Origin: Isoetes taiwanensis
Lineage: Eukaryota > Streptophyta > Lycopodiopsida > Isoetales > Isoetaceae
Reading direction: 5' to 3'
Assembly (NCBI GenBank): GCA_021234155.1
Contig: JAJEKV010000134.1
Location: 1,237,328-1,301,327, forward strand
Length of the DNA stretch: 64,000 nucleotides
The notes under the pieces were generated by a model that did no database searches, was not told where the DNA came from, and saw nothing but the letters and a program-made list of their open reading frames with translations. Of the stretch, positions 12,092 through 24,900 are shown in pieces; the stretch's first letter is position 1; the number at the start of each line of letters is the position of its first letter. The translations under genes and the position numbers were made by a program.

Positions 12092-15000
12092 GTAGCATCC
12101 TGACAGGTTCTTCGGACTTATTGGGAGTGAAATTTGGTGATGCGTGTACCCGATTAATATCTTGAGTTCTTTGCGGTCTTCTCAAATGGATAGGATCTTT
12201 GGATCATAGATACCGGAACCCGTTCATACTCCGTTCAAGTTCAACCGTGTTCCCATGCTTGAAACGTTAGGGAACTTCTCTTAAGTTCCCAAAAGTGTAA
12301 TGCTTACGGGAGCGTCATTGGGAAACACTCCGTTCGGCGTTAGATACAATGTTCCCAACATAGGAAAGAAAATAAAATTTCAACATTATCAAATGACCTA
12401 GGGAACAAATTTTACGAAAATAAAACCTAAAATAAATTGGCGATGCGTGGATATGGCAAAGATAGTGACGTCTGACTTTTTTCTTCAAGCGAGTCAGGAA
12501 GTCCAACGATTTAACAAGGAAACAAGTGAAATCATAAATTTACATATCTAGGGTTGAAATCATTTAGTTTCTCTGATTCTTTTTGAATTTTGAAATGAAG
12601 GCGGAGCTTGCAAGCCAAGCCCTCCAGTACCACGTTTTTTATCTTTAGATACTTTGTCTTTTTGTCTTTTGAATAGGTAGGTACTTACGATTCTTGTCGA
12701 TACTTGTCTTTCTTCTAATACTTGTCTTTTATATTACGAGATAAAGAATGATACTTACATTAGCATGCGTACGAGATAAAGAATGAATATAATATAAAAT
12801 AAACATTCTTGTGCATTATTTCTATTCTAATTATTTATTGTGCTGCTCTCTCTCTTAGATGGAATTTAGGGCGAGAGGAAGAAGCGACCTTCTGAAAACT
12901 GACGTCCTCTTCCAAAAGAGCCACCCGAACTAAGCATATGGCTGCTATTTAGGTTTATAATTTCCATGTAAATAAATTTGATAAACAAAGTAAAGCAAGT
13001 AAAAAAGTGCAAGTATAATAGTTGGGAACTCATTTTTAAGATTAAAGAGGTTCAAATTCCGTTTAGAAGCGGTTCCGTTCCTCGGATTTCGATTCAGGTT
13101 CAGGGGAAAGGTCACGTGATGAAAGCGTTCGATCGGTATCTATATCTTGATCATGCATTTCCTTGATTCCTAAAAGGTCAAGCAGCCTTCTACTATTAAT
13201 GATTGGAGGCCTATCTCCTTCATCCTCACATTGGCACAGATTATTGCGAAAGCTGGCGGAGAAGTTTAAAACGGTGTTGACTTCTTCTTCCATTAGTAAA
13301 AGGTCACTGATGCAGGTTTGTTCACAGGAGGAACATTTTTGACTAATGTTGCGGCTTGTAAGGGGGCCTTTATTGAAGTGAGGAGGAAGCGAGGTCAAGG
13401 CATTTTGCCTATCTTAAGCTTGACTTTTAGCTTCTGATAGTGTTAGTTGAAGTTCTTGTCTGCCATGATGTTAGCGTTGGGTGGTCCGTACTTCTGGTCA
13501 TGAAGCTACGCCAGGTCAACCGCGGGCCCTACGGTGGTGTGCGGGGTGAAAACCCTCCTTTCTCCTTAGGCGGAGAGAGTGCGTCGAAGTGCCATAAGCC
13601 ATTTTGTTTACGATTACGTGGGGGAAACCTTTGTCACCGAGTTGTTTTTTGGTTGCGATGGGGAGGGTGGTGGATGGGCTTGAGGATGCAAGATGGTAGC
13701 CAGCAGTTATTAGCGGTTGCGACGCTTTCCTCTTCTTGGTGAGAAGAGGAATTTGCAGGAATCATGAAGGAGTTTCTTTGGATACTTTCTCCTTAGCCAC
13801 CGGGCATTCGCCGAATTGAGGTAAATGCTTTCACTATAGGCGGTGACTCGCCCTTCCCCTTGGTACAGCTCTATTCCTTGGAAGGTGCTTCCAAGGTAAT
13901 GTGTGTATAATAGCTGTTGGGTATTCCCTTTGTAGGAGATGTTTCCATGGGGGAGGTGTGGGATGAGATTTTGCGGGGTTGCAGAAACACCTCAGTGAGG
14001 TGGAAGAGGCGGCAGGTATGTAAGTGGGATCAACTGGCTGCCAAGTCAGTACTTTGCTTAGCACTCATGTGTATACGGCATCTGTGATGTTAGCTCACGA
14101 GGGTAAGATCACAGGGCTTTGGATAAGATTATTCAGAAATTTTGTGTGGGGCCGGGGATGATGAAGGAAGGTTGTTAAAAGTGGCTTGGTGGAAGTGTCC
14201 GCCCCGGGAAGATCAGGGGAGCTTGGCCGTGCAGTTTGGCACTGCATAGTAAGGTGTTGGTCTCAAGTTTGTTTGGAACGTGCAGGATGGAGCATCTTCT
14301 CCTAGTCGCGACCTTTGTTATTCGCGATCTCTTAAATACATTGTGTGGCATTTAGGGGCCGTCGTGCATGTGGAGTTGCCACGGAAGGGCCTTTGTTGTA
14401 TGGTCTACGGCCTTTCCCACAGCCATCCCTTTTCTCCGAGAGTGTTCGCGGGCTTGGGATCGTAATGGTATTAGCTCTTCGGCTAGATTATGCCTTTGTT
14501 TATCACCACTCTTCTCTCCTTTCTTGTGGTTCCTCTACCCCCTGCGCACTTGCCCGCTTAGCTGCCACGTGCATGCCGGGCTGTGAGCCCGTTAGGCTTG
14601 ACTCTTTGTGCTCCGCATGGAGAAGTTAGTATTAGGATAGTGGCTAGCCGTGGGAAGTTCTTCGAGCTTCGCTTTTGCACGGCGTGTCCGGGCTATCACG
14701 GAACAAGTATGGCAAGGAGTATTCCGGCTGCACATATCTATAGTCCTGAGGTGATGTGGTGGTGTCGCGAGGTTTGGAAGATTCATCGAGATGTTGTGTC
14801 TTCTTGTTTATGCGGTCTTGTTGCAGGTGTTGGCTATTCGCTGACACACTTTACTTGCCGAACCAAGTGGTCTGCCCGGCTTAGGGTTCTCGATGTTCGG
14901 TTGGGCGTGGACATGGAGCTCCTTCCCCGCCCGGTTAGGGTATACATGGCGGAGTGGTGCACTTGCATTTGTATCGGGGAGTGAATGCCCTTGTGAGTGA

Positions 15001-15545
15001 GTTTAGGCGGGTGTGAGCCCTCTACGCGCCCTTGTTGTGGCCTTCCATGCGTGAGGTAGTGGAGCATTATGCAGTTTATGCCCTCCCTTTACTTGGTTGC
15101 TGGGATTGGGTTAGGGCTGGGTTTGGTGGATTGACTGGCGGCGGTTGTTTGCTTCATGTATCCACGGTGCTTGGCCGCTCTTGCGAGAAGTAGCCTTGCA
15201 TGCAGTGCGTGGCTGGTTGGTGTGGTGATTTAGAAGCTGGCGGTTGTGGATCTTTTGAGAGGGGATTGACTGCAGCCTCGATTCCTCGACTTCGGTACAA
15301 GCTATTTCAAAGCTTTAAGGTGTTCCCGAGTTGGTAGAAGGAAGTTGCCATTTGGCGAGGACTTCTTAGATTATTATTTGTAGATGGTGATGGTCGGTTT
15401 TATGCAATGATAGGTTGCGGTTTTTCGGTTTGTTTATGGAGTGTAGAGGTATCATTTTGTCTCTTTGAGGCAGTTCTCCTTCCTCTCGCTTGCTTTGTAA
15501 CATTACCATTCTTTTAGTATATTGGCGACCACGAGTTCTTCAAAA
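12092..15545 (+). mobile_element. Decayed LINE insertion flanked by target duplication
   Basis: The segment interrupts LTR-like repeat B. The flanks share AAAGATCAACCATA (12078-12091 and 15546-15559), a target-site duplication of about 14 bp as expected of LINE integration. The right end reads TTAGTATATTGGCGACCACG and then a short CAAAAAAA tail (15541-15548), the usual layout of a plant LINE 3' end. Reverse transcriptase is recognisable from about 13150 onward. The left 1 kb (12092-13150) shows no LINE protein and holds AT-rich CTTGTCTTT-type repeats, so it may include a further insertion. Confidence 0.6.
13150..14300 (+). pseudogene. LINE reverse transcriptase remnant
   Basis: Plus-strand translation across several frames gives NDWRPIS, LAQIIAKA and, further on, VAWWKCPP with REDQGSLAVQFG. 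These match the RT entry motif (DWRPISL..., K.LA.R) and the post-RT region of plant L1-like LINEs (VAW..C.PK..GGLG). The YxDD motif itself is not legible. At least five frame changes or stops separate the recognisable blocks, so no protein can be made. The block lies in the correct orientation upstream of the A-rich 3' end at 15541. After it, 14300-15540 translates to scattered LINE C-terminal-like pieces, with TKWSARLR the clearest. Confidence 0.55.
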
Positions 15546-15730
15546 AAAGATCAACCATATTATATCGATATCAAATACAATAATATTGGAGAAAACACTA
15601 TCATCAAGCGCATTCACAAGATCTAGGTGAGCAATTTTAACACAACAACACCACTCTGCGGAGACTCAACTCACGATCTCACACTCACAGTCATTGCCGC
15701 TAAGCAGGGATAGGTTACGTGCATTACGAA
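15546..15730 (-). repeat. LTR-like repeat B, copy 1, right part
   Basis: Continues repeat B after the LINE: GATCAACCATA, AATAATATT, CATTCACAAGATCTAG, GAGCAATTT and CTCACGATCTC appear in the same order as at 33509-33650. Confidence 0.55.
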
Positions 15731-16477
15731 ATTCAAATTCACGGCGTAAAGTTAAAAATCGTATTTAGCATTATTTTAAAGTCGCCCGAATTTGGAAAAA
15801 GAATTTAGCCCGTTATCTCTTATTGAAGGATTCGAGAATGTTTTACTAATTCATACCTAGTTCACGATGGGTATTGTTGATGAAAGTAGACACCAATATA
15901 GGGATTTCAGTATGTTTTAATAAGTATTGATTGGTCTTGTCTTTTGAAAGCCCAGCGACTGGAGTCAAGTGCAATGCATTTTTAAACTGCTGGCCTCTAA
16001 GTGGGAGCATTTTGGCAATAAGCTGGGCTATAGATCATAATCATGTTTTGGTCATTTCATGTGTTTCCCCATCCTTGGCCTTTTATACGGTACATATCAA
16101 CCAATTCAAAATTTATTAGTAGTAGTAGGATAGAATGTTAGGGTCTTAGCATAGTGAAACTAAATTTAGCATTTTGTTTTAGCCAGTAGATGATTTATGC
16201 TCTTGCTAAACACTAAATTGAAGGTTTTATCTTTATACGACTTGTATATGTATTCTTGTTGTCATTTATAGCGTATTATGGTGGAGTTGCATTTTTGCTA
16301 GCTAGCTAAACCGATCCATAACAACGATATGACTTCAAAAGGAAGCCAGAAGTTAACTTCATAGCTATAGCATTAGTGTCTCGGATAGAGCATAACCCGG
16401 TAGAGGCATTGGTGTCTCAAGCGGAGCTCTGTTTGCAACTGGAGTCAATATTACGCATACGCCCGTGAAAAGTAGAC
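15731..16477. other. Unassigned AT-rich stretch
   Basis: No gene or repeat boundary is recognised. Confidence 0.4.
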
Positions 16478-16497
16478 CACAACAAGCATAGTGCGCT
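16478..16497 (+). repeat. Candidate left terminal repeat of the CACTA-like element
   Basis: Reads CACAACAAG and then AGTGCGCT. It matches the first nine bases of the right end with one mismatch and is followed within about 100 bp by GTGTCAACCTTTGTGACAAA. Confidence 0.4.
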
Positions 16498-18439
16498 TTG
16501 AGACCAAAATTCATACGGAAGGTAAGTTGTGTAATCGGCTATTACTACAGAGGATGGAAATTATAGTGTCAACCTTTGTGACAAAGCGGATCTTGTATCA
16601 ATTTTGTGTCAAATGCTGCTATCTTGGGCACAAACTACTTGTGTTAATGTCAAAAATGTGTCACTGTCGTGGCGTCAAATATTTACCGTCGAAGGAATGA
16701 CTTCCCTTTGTCAAAATTTTAGCACTATTTGAGCAAGTTATTACAACAACCTTAATACAATATTATAGCTAGAAGTTGTGACAATCTTTTCTTAAAACTT
16801 ATAACAAAATGTTATCAAATTTATCTAATATTTGAACAAAAGATTTTGGAGCATTTGTCAACTTTATATCTCAATTTAAGTGGGTTGTTGCAGCATCTTT
16901 TTAAGCAATATTATAACTAAGTCAATGCAATGCTTGCCCCAATACTTTCATACGTCATTAAATATAATATTGCAGCAAGGGTAATTACTTGGAATAATCA
17001 AGAATGATCTGAATACCCAAGAACTAGTCAGAACCGAAGGAAAAATATGTAATGGTAATGGGTACACGGCAAGGAAATGAAGAGAGGGAGCAAAGCGATA
17101 AGAAGATAAGACAAATGCTCAACATAAAATTGTATGTACCATAGTAGTTATAATAAGATTAACAATGTGATTAATCATATGATACATTCTCACTTAGATG
17201 GGTGCTCAATGTCCTCCTATCTCATCATCATCTAGATATAGATGAAGCCAAACCTCCTAATTGTAGGAATGATCATGTACATGTCAGGTAATCTCTTCAT
17301 CTTCAATATAATCCTCATCCTTGTCCTCATCATGATCAAGATATGTGTGGCAAATTACATGGAGGCAGGGGCAGATAAGTTGTTTCTTTATCAACCTCAC
17401 AATGTAAGTGCCAGCTGGGTAGATCTAAAGAACATGTTCATCGGTATCATCCTCCGACAAACCTTCTCCTAAATACAAGCCCTCCTTTTCAAAGTTGATG
17501 CCAATATCTTCCAATTCTTTCTCCTTCTTCTCGTCATGTAACAATGGGTCATCAACATCATTAGATATACAGTATTGCATTGGCATCTCTATAACCCGAT
17601 CAAGTAATCCGCATTGGGATTCTTCTCTTGCCAAACATCCAACTAAATGCCGGTGTCCATCTTTTTGGCTTTGGTGTTTCATCGAGATCCACCCCAAAAT
17701 GGCCATCGCCGTACTTTTATGCCCCAAATATATTTGTTTTTCATATGTTTTGACCTATAGAGAGTTAAGCTAGTCCCTAAGATGGACCCAGCTAGACCTT
17801 AATAGTGTTCTTCTATATTTGACCTCGATTTTGCCAAAATGCGGGTCAACATCATACAAACAAAGATGTGGCGGTCCCTCGACGCAGGCCTAACACTTTT
17901 CACATTTTAAGTACAATAAGTTAGTCTTCTTTGGCACAAGAAGAGCTATGAGGGTTCTGAGTCCACCAAACCTATTGAAAATGGGGGTTTTAAGCAGAGG
18001 ACCCTCAAACTATTAAAAAATAATATTTTGGAGTTTTTAGGTGTACTCAACGCAAAATGTAATACGCCGTAGGAAAGATTTTGAAAACGATGATAGTATT
18101 TGGCCTTGGGGTAGGGCTTAAAATTCCGGAGCTATGTCATAAAGATATTGGGGATGGTAAAGATAGAATTAACAAACAAAAAAGATGTCAGTTGCTAGCC
18201 AAAGTGTCCAATAGATGTGTAACAATGAATGATAATTTTTCACAATAAAAGAGGTGTAGATAAGATATGTGTGAGGTGCAAAAATAGGTAATAATGTGTA
18301 CAAGGTGTGGCCAAGGCATAAAAGAGGAAACGTAGGTATGATATGGGAGGAAAAAACAAAATTAAAGAGCGGTTAATGGGAACCAAGAAAATGCGAGGAG
18401 GCAAGAAGTAAAGGGCCAAAAAGATGGAAAAAGCAAGGG

Positions 18440-18988
18440 TGTTAGTCACGGCCTCTGGTCTGAGGATATTCATGCATCGTCGGACGAGGTCAAGCTCAAA
18501 AGTCCTCGATCAACCCGCGAATTCGGAACATCCAAGCCTCCACGAGAAGACTAGCCCGTGAGCCCTTGATCAAAGCCTTTAGTACATCCAGCAAAGCGCC
18601 TTTCGGACCAGTAACTGACCCGTCCGCAGCCCGCGCTCGTGTCGGCGTGATTCTAGAGCACTTCAAGAGAGCGCATGGCATTCACCTGCATCCGGGGCCT
18701 CCTTCGGTCGTATGAGATCGTCAGAGTATATATTGGGCCCAAGGCCATTTGTACTATATATATGAGTAGAGTTAGCTCATAAGTTTTTAGATGAGTTTGA
18801 GTCTTGTCTCCTTCCGGTTTTCTCTCTGTTAGAGCTCATGTATTTTCATCATTGATATCAGGAAGCTTATCATCTTTCTCTCATTTGTTCACGTTCTCTC
18901 TTCTTTTCTTCTCTTTTTTCGGCAAATCCCGGCGTGACACCGTCCCGGACTCTCTGTTAGATCCACGGGTCCTCACAGTACATCTTCA
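18440..18988 (+). repeat. 5' LTR of the gypsy element
   Basis: Starts TGTTAGTC and ends near ACATCTTCA. Shared landmarks with the 3' LTR include TTCATGCATCGTC, CATCCAAGCCTCCACGAGAA, GCGCATGGCATTC, ACTATATATATGAGTAG, GAGCTCATGTATTTTCATC and GATCCACGGGTCCTCACA. The ACTATATATATGAG block is a likely LTR promoter TATA region. The exact ends are uncertain by a few bases. Confidence 0.85.
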
Positions 18989-21900
18989 GGGGATTCCCGA
19001 ACCCAGAGACCCCAAAACCTTTATTAAGCATTGCGGTGTGCGATTTTTTCTCCCTCACTTTCTTCTGTCGCCATGTATACGTAAGTAATTTCACGCCCGG
19101 AAGAACTCCTTTCTCGAACGGCATCACAAGCCTTGGAAGCCATCGGTGTCGAGGAAACTGTTGCGTGACATGTATGGATCTGCTTATGACATAGAGGAGG
19201 CCATCTTGGGTCTAGGGCTCGATCCGGCGCCACCCACTCCTGCCGTGTCGATCTCGTCCGGTTCCCGCCCAAAGCGTGCAAACGGCCCCAACCAACCTCG
19301 GTCCCTCATCACTATCCCGGGAGCCTTATCGGCTCAGCACTTCTCAGCAAATACTTTCACACCCGCAGATTTCATCCATCGATGCCCGGGCCATCGCTCT
19401 TCGCCGCCTTATCATCTCCCGGGTGACCGCGGCTATCCACATGTCTCGCTGGCCTACCGGGAGTGTATATCCTTTCCGTTTCCTTGCTCTTCTGTTTACA
19501 ACCTTCTGAGATCCTCAAAACCAATGCTCGGCTACTTGATTTCTCAGCATGATCACCCTTCATCCCAGAAGTCCGTCGAGGCCACAATACCAAATCCACC
19601 TCCAGCACCAATATCCTCACTATCACATTTCAAATGTTGTACTTTCATCTGCTTCGGACTCTAAAAGCTGAGCTTATCCACATACGGCAACACGAAAGGC
19701 AAACCCGTTAGACCAAAGTGCTCGAGGCCCACATGGAAGAATTTGAGGCTCTAGCTGTCCTAAATGGTCACGCAGCCTCAAGCTGAAATTCCACATCTTT
19801 TCCACCACCTTCGTGGCTCTCCTCATCAATGGCTCATAATCCAACAAAAGCCATTGGAAACAAAAGGCAGTCCAATCATGCTTGCTTTTCTCTCTCATTC
19901 TGGAACCCGCGGATGATGATCAACTTCATCTCAAGCAACTCAATGAACTTCCATGAGAACCCACGGACTCTGCGCGAGGATTTTGCGGATCGACTTCACA
20001 TTACGCTAAGCAAGCTCAAGGAGTACCTACCGACGGTTACGTGCAGTTTCTCCAGGACTTCCTCACGCTATTCGACTCATGTTGAATACTGCGTCGAAAC
20101 TTTGGAGCGAGGGCTATCGTGCTGTCAATCCACTCAAAGTCAATGTTTCCTCCGTGGCTCTTCAAAAGAGCTCCGTTCATTCCACCCGTCATGTAGTTCC
20201 TGGCGGTACATTCGGCCTCAACCACGTAATCCACCGGTATGATCCGTCGGTGCCATATTTTGCAAATATCAAGGCCATTTGGCCCGGCTAAATTTTAACT
20301 CACCAATGGCGCCCTCATTACCCAGCGATGCAACATGTGCAATCATACCTGCGGAAGAGTGCACTTTCGCACTCATACACCGTTCCGCAACAAAATGGTT
20401 TATCAAGTGCAAAACCACACCACACCAGCCCTGTCGCACTATCGGCCAGCCCTCGCCGGGTGCAGCCCGCAACTCTATCAGCAAGCAGGACCAATACGGG
20501 GATCAACCAGCCAGTGACCTCCTTTTGATCCTTCTAAAAAGCTCGGTGTTATCAGCACTTTATCCAGGAGATATAGGGTCATACCACCGCAGTGATGTCC
20601 TCAACTTCAGGTTAAGTCTGACTTCCTGTACCAATCGGACCACATCGGTCATGCGACACCAACTGCGGCTGGCTAATGGCAAACAAGGCCCGACCCGGTT
20701 CTTAGAAGCCCCCAAGGCGCCTCGGCAATCCGCGCTATCAACACGGCTCCGGTAAAATCAACCTCGGCTGGATCAACAAACCCCAGAGGAAATTTTGGGG
20801 CGCCAATCACTCCGTCACGGCCGTCCAATTGGAGTTTGAGTCTGGATTTCCGCGCCGGACCAAGGCATCCCGTCCATGACTATTATTGAAGGACCACATA
20901 ACGCGCTGCGGTTGACACCCTTCCTCATGAGGGCCGAAAAAAGGTTCACTTTGCACGACTTAGAAAAGCTCATGCCCAATATCATACCCAAAAGTTAAGC
21001 CAAAGCATTTTGAATCTCATGCAAGCTGCACAAATGAGCCGCATTGGCCAATATTCCATGCCACCACTAGAGCTCAGCAAAGACAAGATACACCTTCAAC
21101 ATCTCAACCTCCGCGGCTCTCGGACATATCCCAATATTGCGGTAGGGTTGACTTACTCAAAAGGATTCTTTGCTTCCACGCCACGCCTCCCTTTTGATGG
21201 AACGTGATCCTTTTTCTCATGTACCTCTCGAACTCCAAGAGGAGCTTGCCAAGATCCACAAAATTCCTTTAAACGGCTACCATTTTCCCAAAACTCACAT
21301 CCTGCTCCTCAAGGACGGTTACCACTCCCCATTTGTTTTAGTTGGAGTGTAGCTCCTCTACACCCACCCGGTCCATAGCGGTGGAATCAGCAAGTCAACC
21401 ATGTTCAAATCAGTGGAGTAGTCGCAGTCAATCTCATCGCAGTAAACTCGACAAATGGGCATCACACAACTCTTTAGGTACCCCATATGACATCAAATTG
21501 GCTAATGGCCATATCAGAGACCTCAAAACGTCACACCTGTTCTTCACATCAACATTGGTGATCTCCCAGCTTTCCCATGGAATTTGGAGTTTGGAAAGGC
21601 TGGCGAAGATCGGAGTGACTATGAAATCGCGGTGGAAAGACCGCACCTCCGCCCGGGCAAAAGAGTATCATTCTTGGGCCACGGTTGGTTAGTCATCCTG
21701 GTCGTCATCAATGCCACCATGGACTTGCAAGCGAGGCGGGATCATTTCCGTTGACAATGCGGAACCCTCTCTCGGACCTGCGGTCCCGAAGGCGGCTTCG
21801 AGAATATTTATCAGTTCGGAGGAGACTACCTGCTTGGCGTCACGCCTCTCTGTCATCCTACCCGGGAATATCGATCCTTGAGTGAAATGACTCTTGATCG

Positions 21901-22394
21901 GGACCCGGTATGTTGCCTTGCTTGACCCTACGGCTCCTTGCAATGGTCGCTGGCGTTGATCGCACCGGATCGCGACACTCCGGCAACTCCTGGCCGATGT
22001 ACGCGGTCATGAAGCAACCAGCGCTAGATGACAGCGAGCAACCTCTCTTTTTCACCGCGCCAAAGTACCCGCGCATCGATTTATGCTCCAACCTCCACGC
22101 ACGCATTGTCCGGGATCACGAAGTCATACCCCATATTGGACTCGAAGTGAGATTGTATGTGGATGTTGGCAACAATCAACATCACGCGTGCTGCAAACCT
22201 TCCGGCTCCTTATGCGTAACGGGGCGATCACGGCTGTTCAAAGATTCAAGCACATTTTAGCACGGAGTTACCAAAGATCTTGGAGATCAACAAAAGCTTG
22301 GGAACTCACCATTCCTACCAAAATCGATGCCGCGACCCGATTAAGCAGCGGCGATCTGAAGACTCAGCCTAATTCACGGTATTTGGCGTCAAAG

Positions 22395-23640
22395 TAGGAA
22401 ATTGACAAACTCCTTCTTTGCGAGTTTGATCTGTAGAAGGGTCAAACATTACGGATAGGTAGCGAGCCCTATGGGTGTTGCCCTTAAGCACAATGGTAAG
22501 ATCAGCGTCTGGAGCTATAGGAAACTCAATGTCGAGGCCACGGGCGTGATCATTTTTCCACTTCCCTTCACCGGACCAAGTTACGGAAGAGTGAGTTTGG
22601 ACATGAGAGATGTACTCTTTTATGGATGGTTTCTCTGGCTGCAATCAGATCTCCATCAAAGAATCTGATCAACTCAAGACCACTTTCACCACCCCTGGTG
22701 CTTTTTGCCTACAGAGTGGTTCCTTTTGGATTATCAACTCTCCTTCAACGCATTTCAGCGCATCATGCTCTCGGTTTTCCTTGATTTCATGAAGGAAAAT
22801 CCTTCTTTGTTTTCAAGATGACTTCTCGCCTCTGATTCCATGGCTGACATTTTGGATAAATTGGAGCTGCGTCTTCCGATATGATGAGTCGGCGTGAAAG
22901 TCTCAATCTGAGAAATGCACCTTTTTGTATCATACGAGGTGTTACATTTAGGCCATGTTAGCCGACCAGCGAGGCATCACCAGTCACCTTAAAATCGATT
23001 GTGTGCTCAAAAGCTTCGACACCGGCCAATATCAAAGAGACAGCTCTTTCACAGGAAAGGTCAATTATTACTCCACCTTCATACGGAGGCTGGCGGCCAT
23101 TGCAGTCCATTCATAAACTCCGCGGTGGCGAATCCACAGGCTTGGAATTCCCAGGCTGAGCTGCTCCAACGGTGAAGCTTTTGCTTACTCGAGGCACGGT
23201 TCTTGTTCCTCCTCAATGGGACAAGCCCTTTCCGTTCATATGTCGATGTCTGGCGTTTGCTATTGGAGCTATTCTTTCTCAAAGATACAATCGCTGCTTG
23301 ATAAACCAAATACGCTCGCTGGTAGAAAACTCAAAATTCTTTGGCCTTAACTATTGCCGGTGAAGCTTTGGGTCTCATTTACGCATTGTCCAGCGCTTCC
23401 GTCGTACACCTTTTAGGCTGATCCAAAGTCAGTTCTTTGTGGACCTGCGGCACTTCTCTATTTGATCAAACCGTCACTTACGGGCGTACCGTTAGGTGCT
23501 TCTTCTCCAAGAAAATTTGCTCCTTTTGAAGTAGTGCTTTGGCGGGTAAATCTCATATTCGGATTATCTTTCGCATCACCGCGATGATGATCACGCAGCA
23601 GGGAGTCTCGGATGCCTTTCGGATGCTCAACTCTTGCCGT
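22395..23640 (+). pseudogene. gypsy reverse transcriptase and RNase H remnant
   Basis: Reading across frames, EIDKLLLCEF is followed by KHNGKI, then YSFMDGFSGCNQISIKE and DQLKTTFTTPGAF, which is the classic gypsy RT core. Next come INSPSTFQ-like and FLDFMKE. The YxDD box is not legible. RNase H follows: VPPQWDKPF, AFAIGAILSQR, then SQFFVD and KSHIR. Stops and frame changes occur throughout, so the enzyme cannot be made. Confidence 0.85.
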
Positions 23641-23869
23641 TCGCACATTGGTTTCATGATTTTTTGTGATGCCTCCTCCGCGGTGCTCTTCCACGAGGAA
23701 GATGAGGCGGCTCTCTCACACTTAGCGACAATCCGAAATGCATACATCAGAACTCCAGAGGTCCGTGACTTCACCATGGTTGCGGACATCTCTACAAAAG
23801 GGTAAGGACACCATCAGCAACCGGCTGTGTTCTACCTCATGGGATTCAGACATTGTTAAAGCTCATCAA

Positions 23870-24900
23870 GGGGCTGCGGTGGTGGTCATTTTCATGGTGA
23901 CACCACGTACGCCAAAAATCCTTCTTCTTAGGGTATTATTATTGGCCCAGCTCTTCGAAGTCTCCACGCCCGCATGCATACGTGTGGCGCTTACCCGGTG
24001 GGTGGGGGCGCCCCGCGACCATGTCTCCCTTAGGTGTACGCCGCTTCCAGCGCCGGCAAATGGGGAATGGACTTTGTGGAACCTATCGATCCTCTGCGCG
24101 GCGCCGAACGGTATGGTTTCTCATTTCCGCACTGGAAATGGGGCGGAGGCTTGTGCACTTCGGACAACCTTCTTTTATAAGCCGCGGCTCGGGTATATGC
24201 GGCGATTATCCGCCCGATTAATTTTACGGAGTGTTGGTGCGTGGTGTTTCATCAATCATACTATCAAAGAGGCGGATTATCTCTTGATACATCATCACAG
24301 AGCACACCTTACTATCCTCAAGGCAATGGGTTGGCGAGAAAGCACCAACAAAACTCACAGTCACCATTCTCAAAAGTTTGTGGCTGCCCTTGATTAGCGG
24401 GGAGCCAAGCTTTCCCTCTTCTTTGGGCCTGCAATGCTTGTTTTCAAGATTGCTACGGGTCACACTCCTTTAAATTGGTTTATGGTGAGAAGCTCTCATG
24501 CCCTTTGAATACATCGTACAACACTCCGGTTTCAAGCGGCTGCTCTGTCACGCATCCTCCTGGGCAGATTTTCTCATTTTAGAAACCCGGATTGGATGAA
24601 CTTGAGGATATATATTATTGTTCTTCATGGACATGATTGCAAAATCTTTACATGACAAGCGTTTGAAGACAAAAACATTCAAACAAGGAGATTTGGTTCT
24701 TCTTTATGATTCGGGTATAAAATTTTCCGGGTAAACTCAGAAGTTTAAGATTTGGCTTGGCCCTTATCAAATTGTTCAAGTGGTTAGACCAAGTGTTTTT
24801 CCAACTTCGCTGGAATTAGATGGCACTCCATTACCTACATTAGTTAATGGTTTTAGGTCTCAAAGCATTTCATCACACGAAGAGTAGACATTCCAACACG
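23870..24900 (+). pseudogene. gypsy integrase remnant
   Basis: The zinc-binding start is visible as GHFHGDTTYAKILL, then YYWPSS and a C..C context. The core follows as EWGMDFV-like, EPIDP, then INHTIKE and RESTNKT-like blocks, and ATGHTPLNW, matching the plant gypsy integrase region before the C-terminal domain. The C-terminal part reads KFPGKLRKF and LGPYQIVQV, a GPY/F-type module. Several frameshifts and a stop after KFVAALD disable it. Confidence 0.85.

Noticed and set aside
13063-13398. Minus-strand ORF of 111 codons
   Set aside because: The opposite strand here encodes the recognisable LINE reverse transcriptase start (NDWRPIS block), so this frame is its shadow.
18435-18439. Target duplication of the gypsy element
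   Set aside because: The bases outside the two LTRs do not match at any plausible boundary.
19146-19664. 172-codon plus-strand ORF
   Set aside because: It lies inside the degraded gypsy interior and has no motif beyond low-complexity Ser/Pro.
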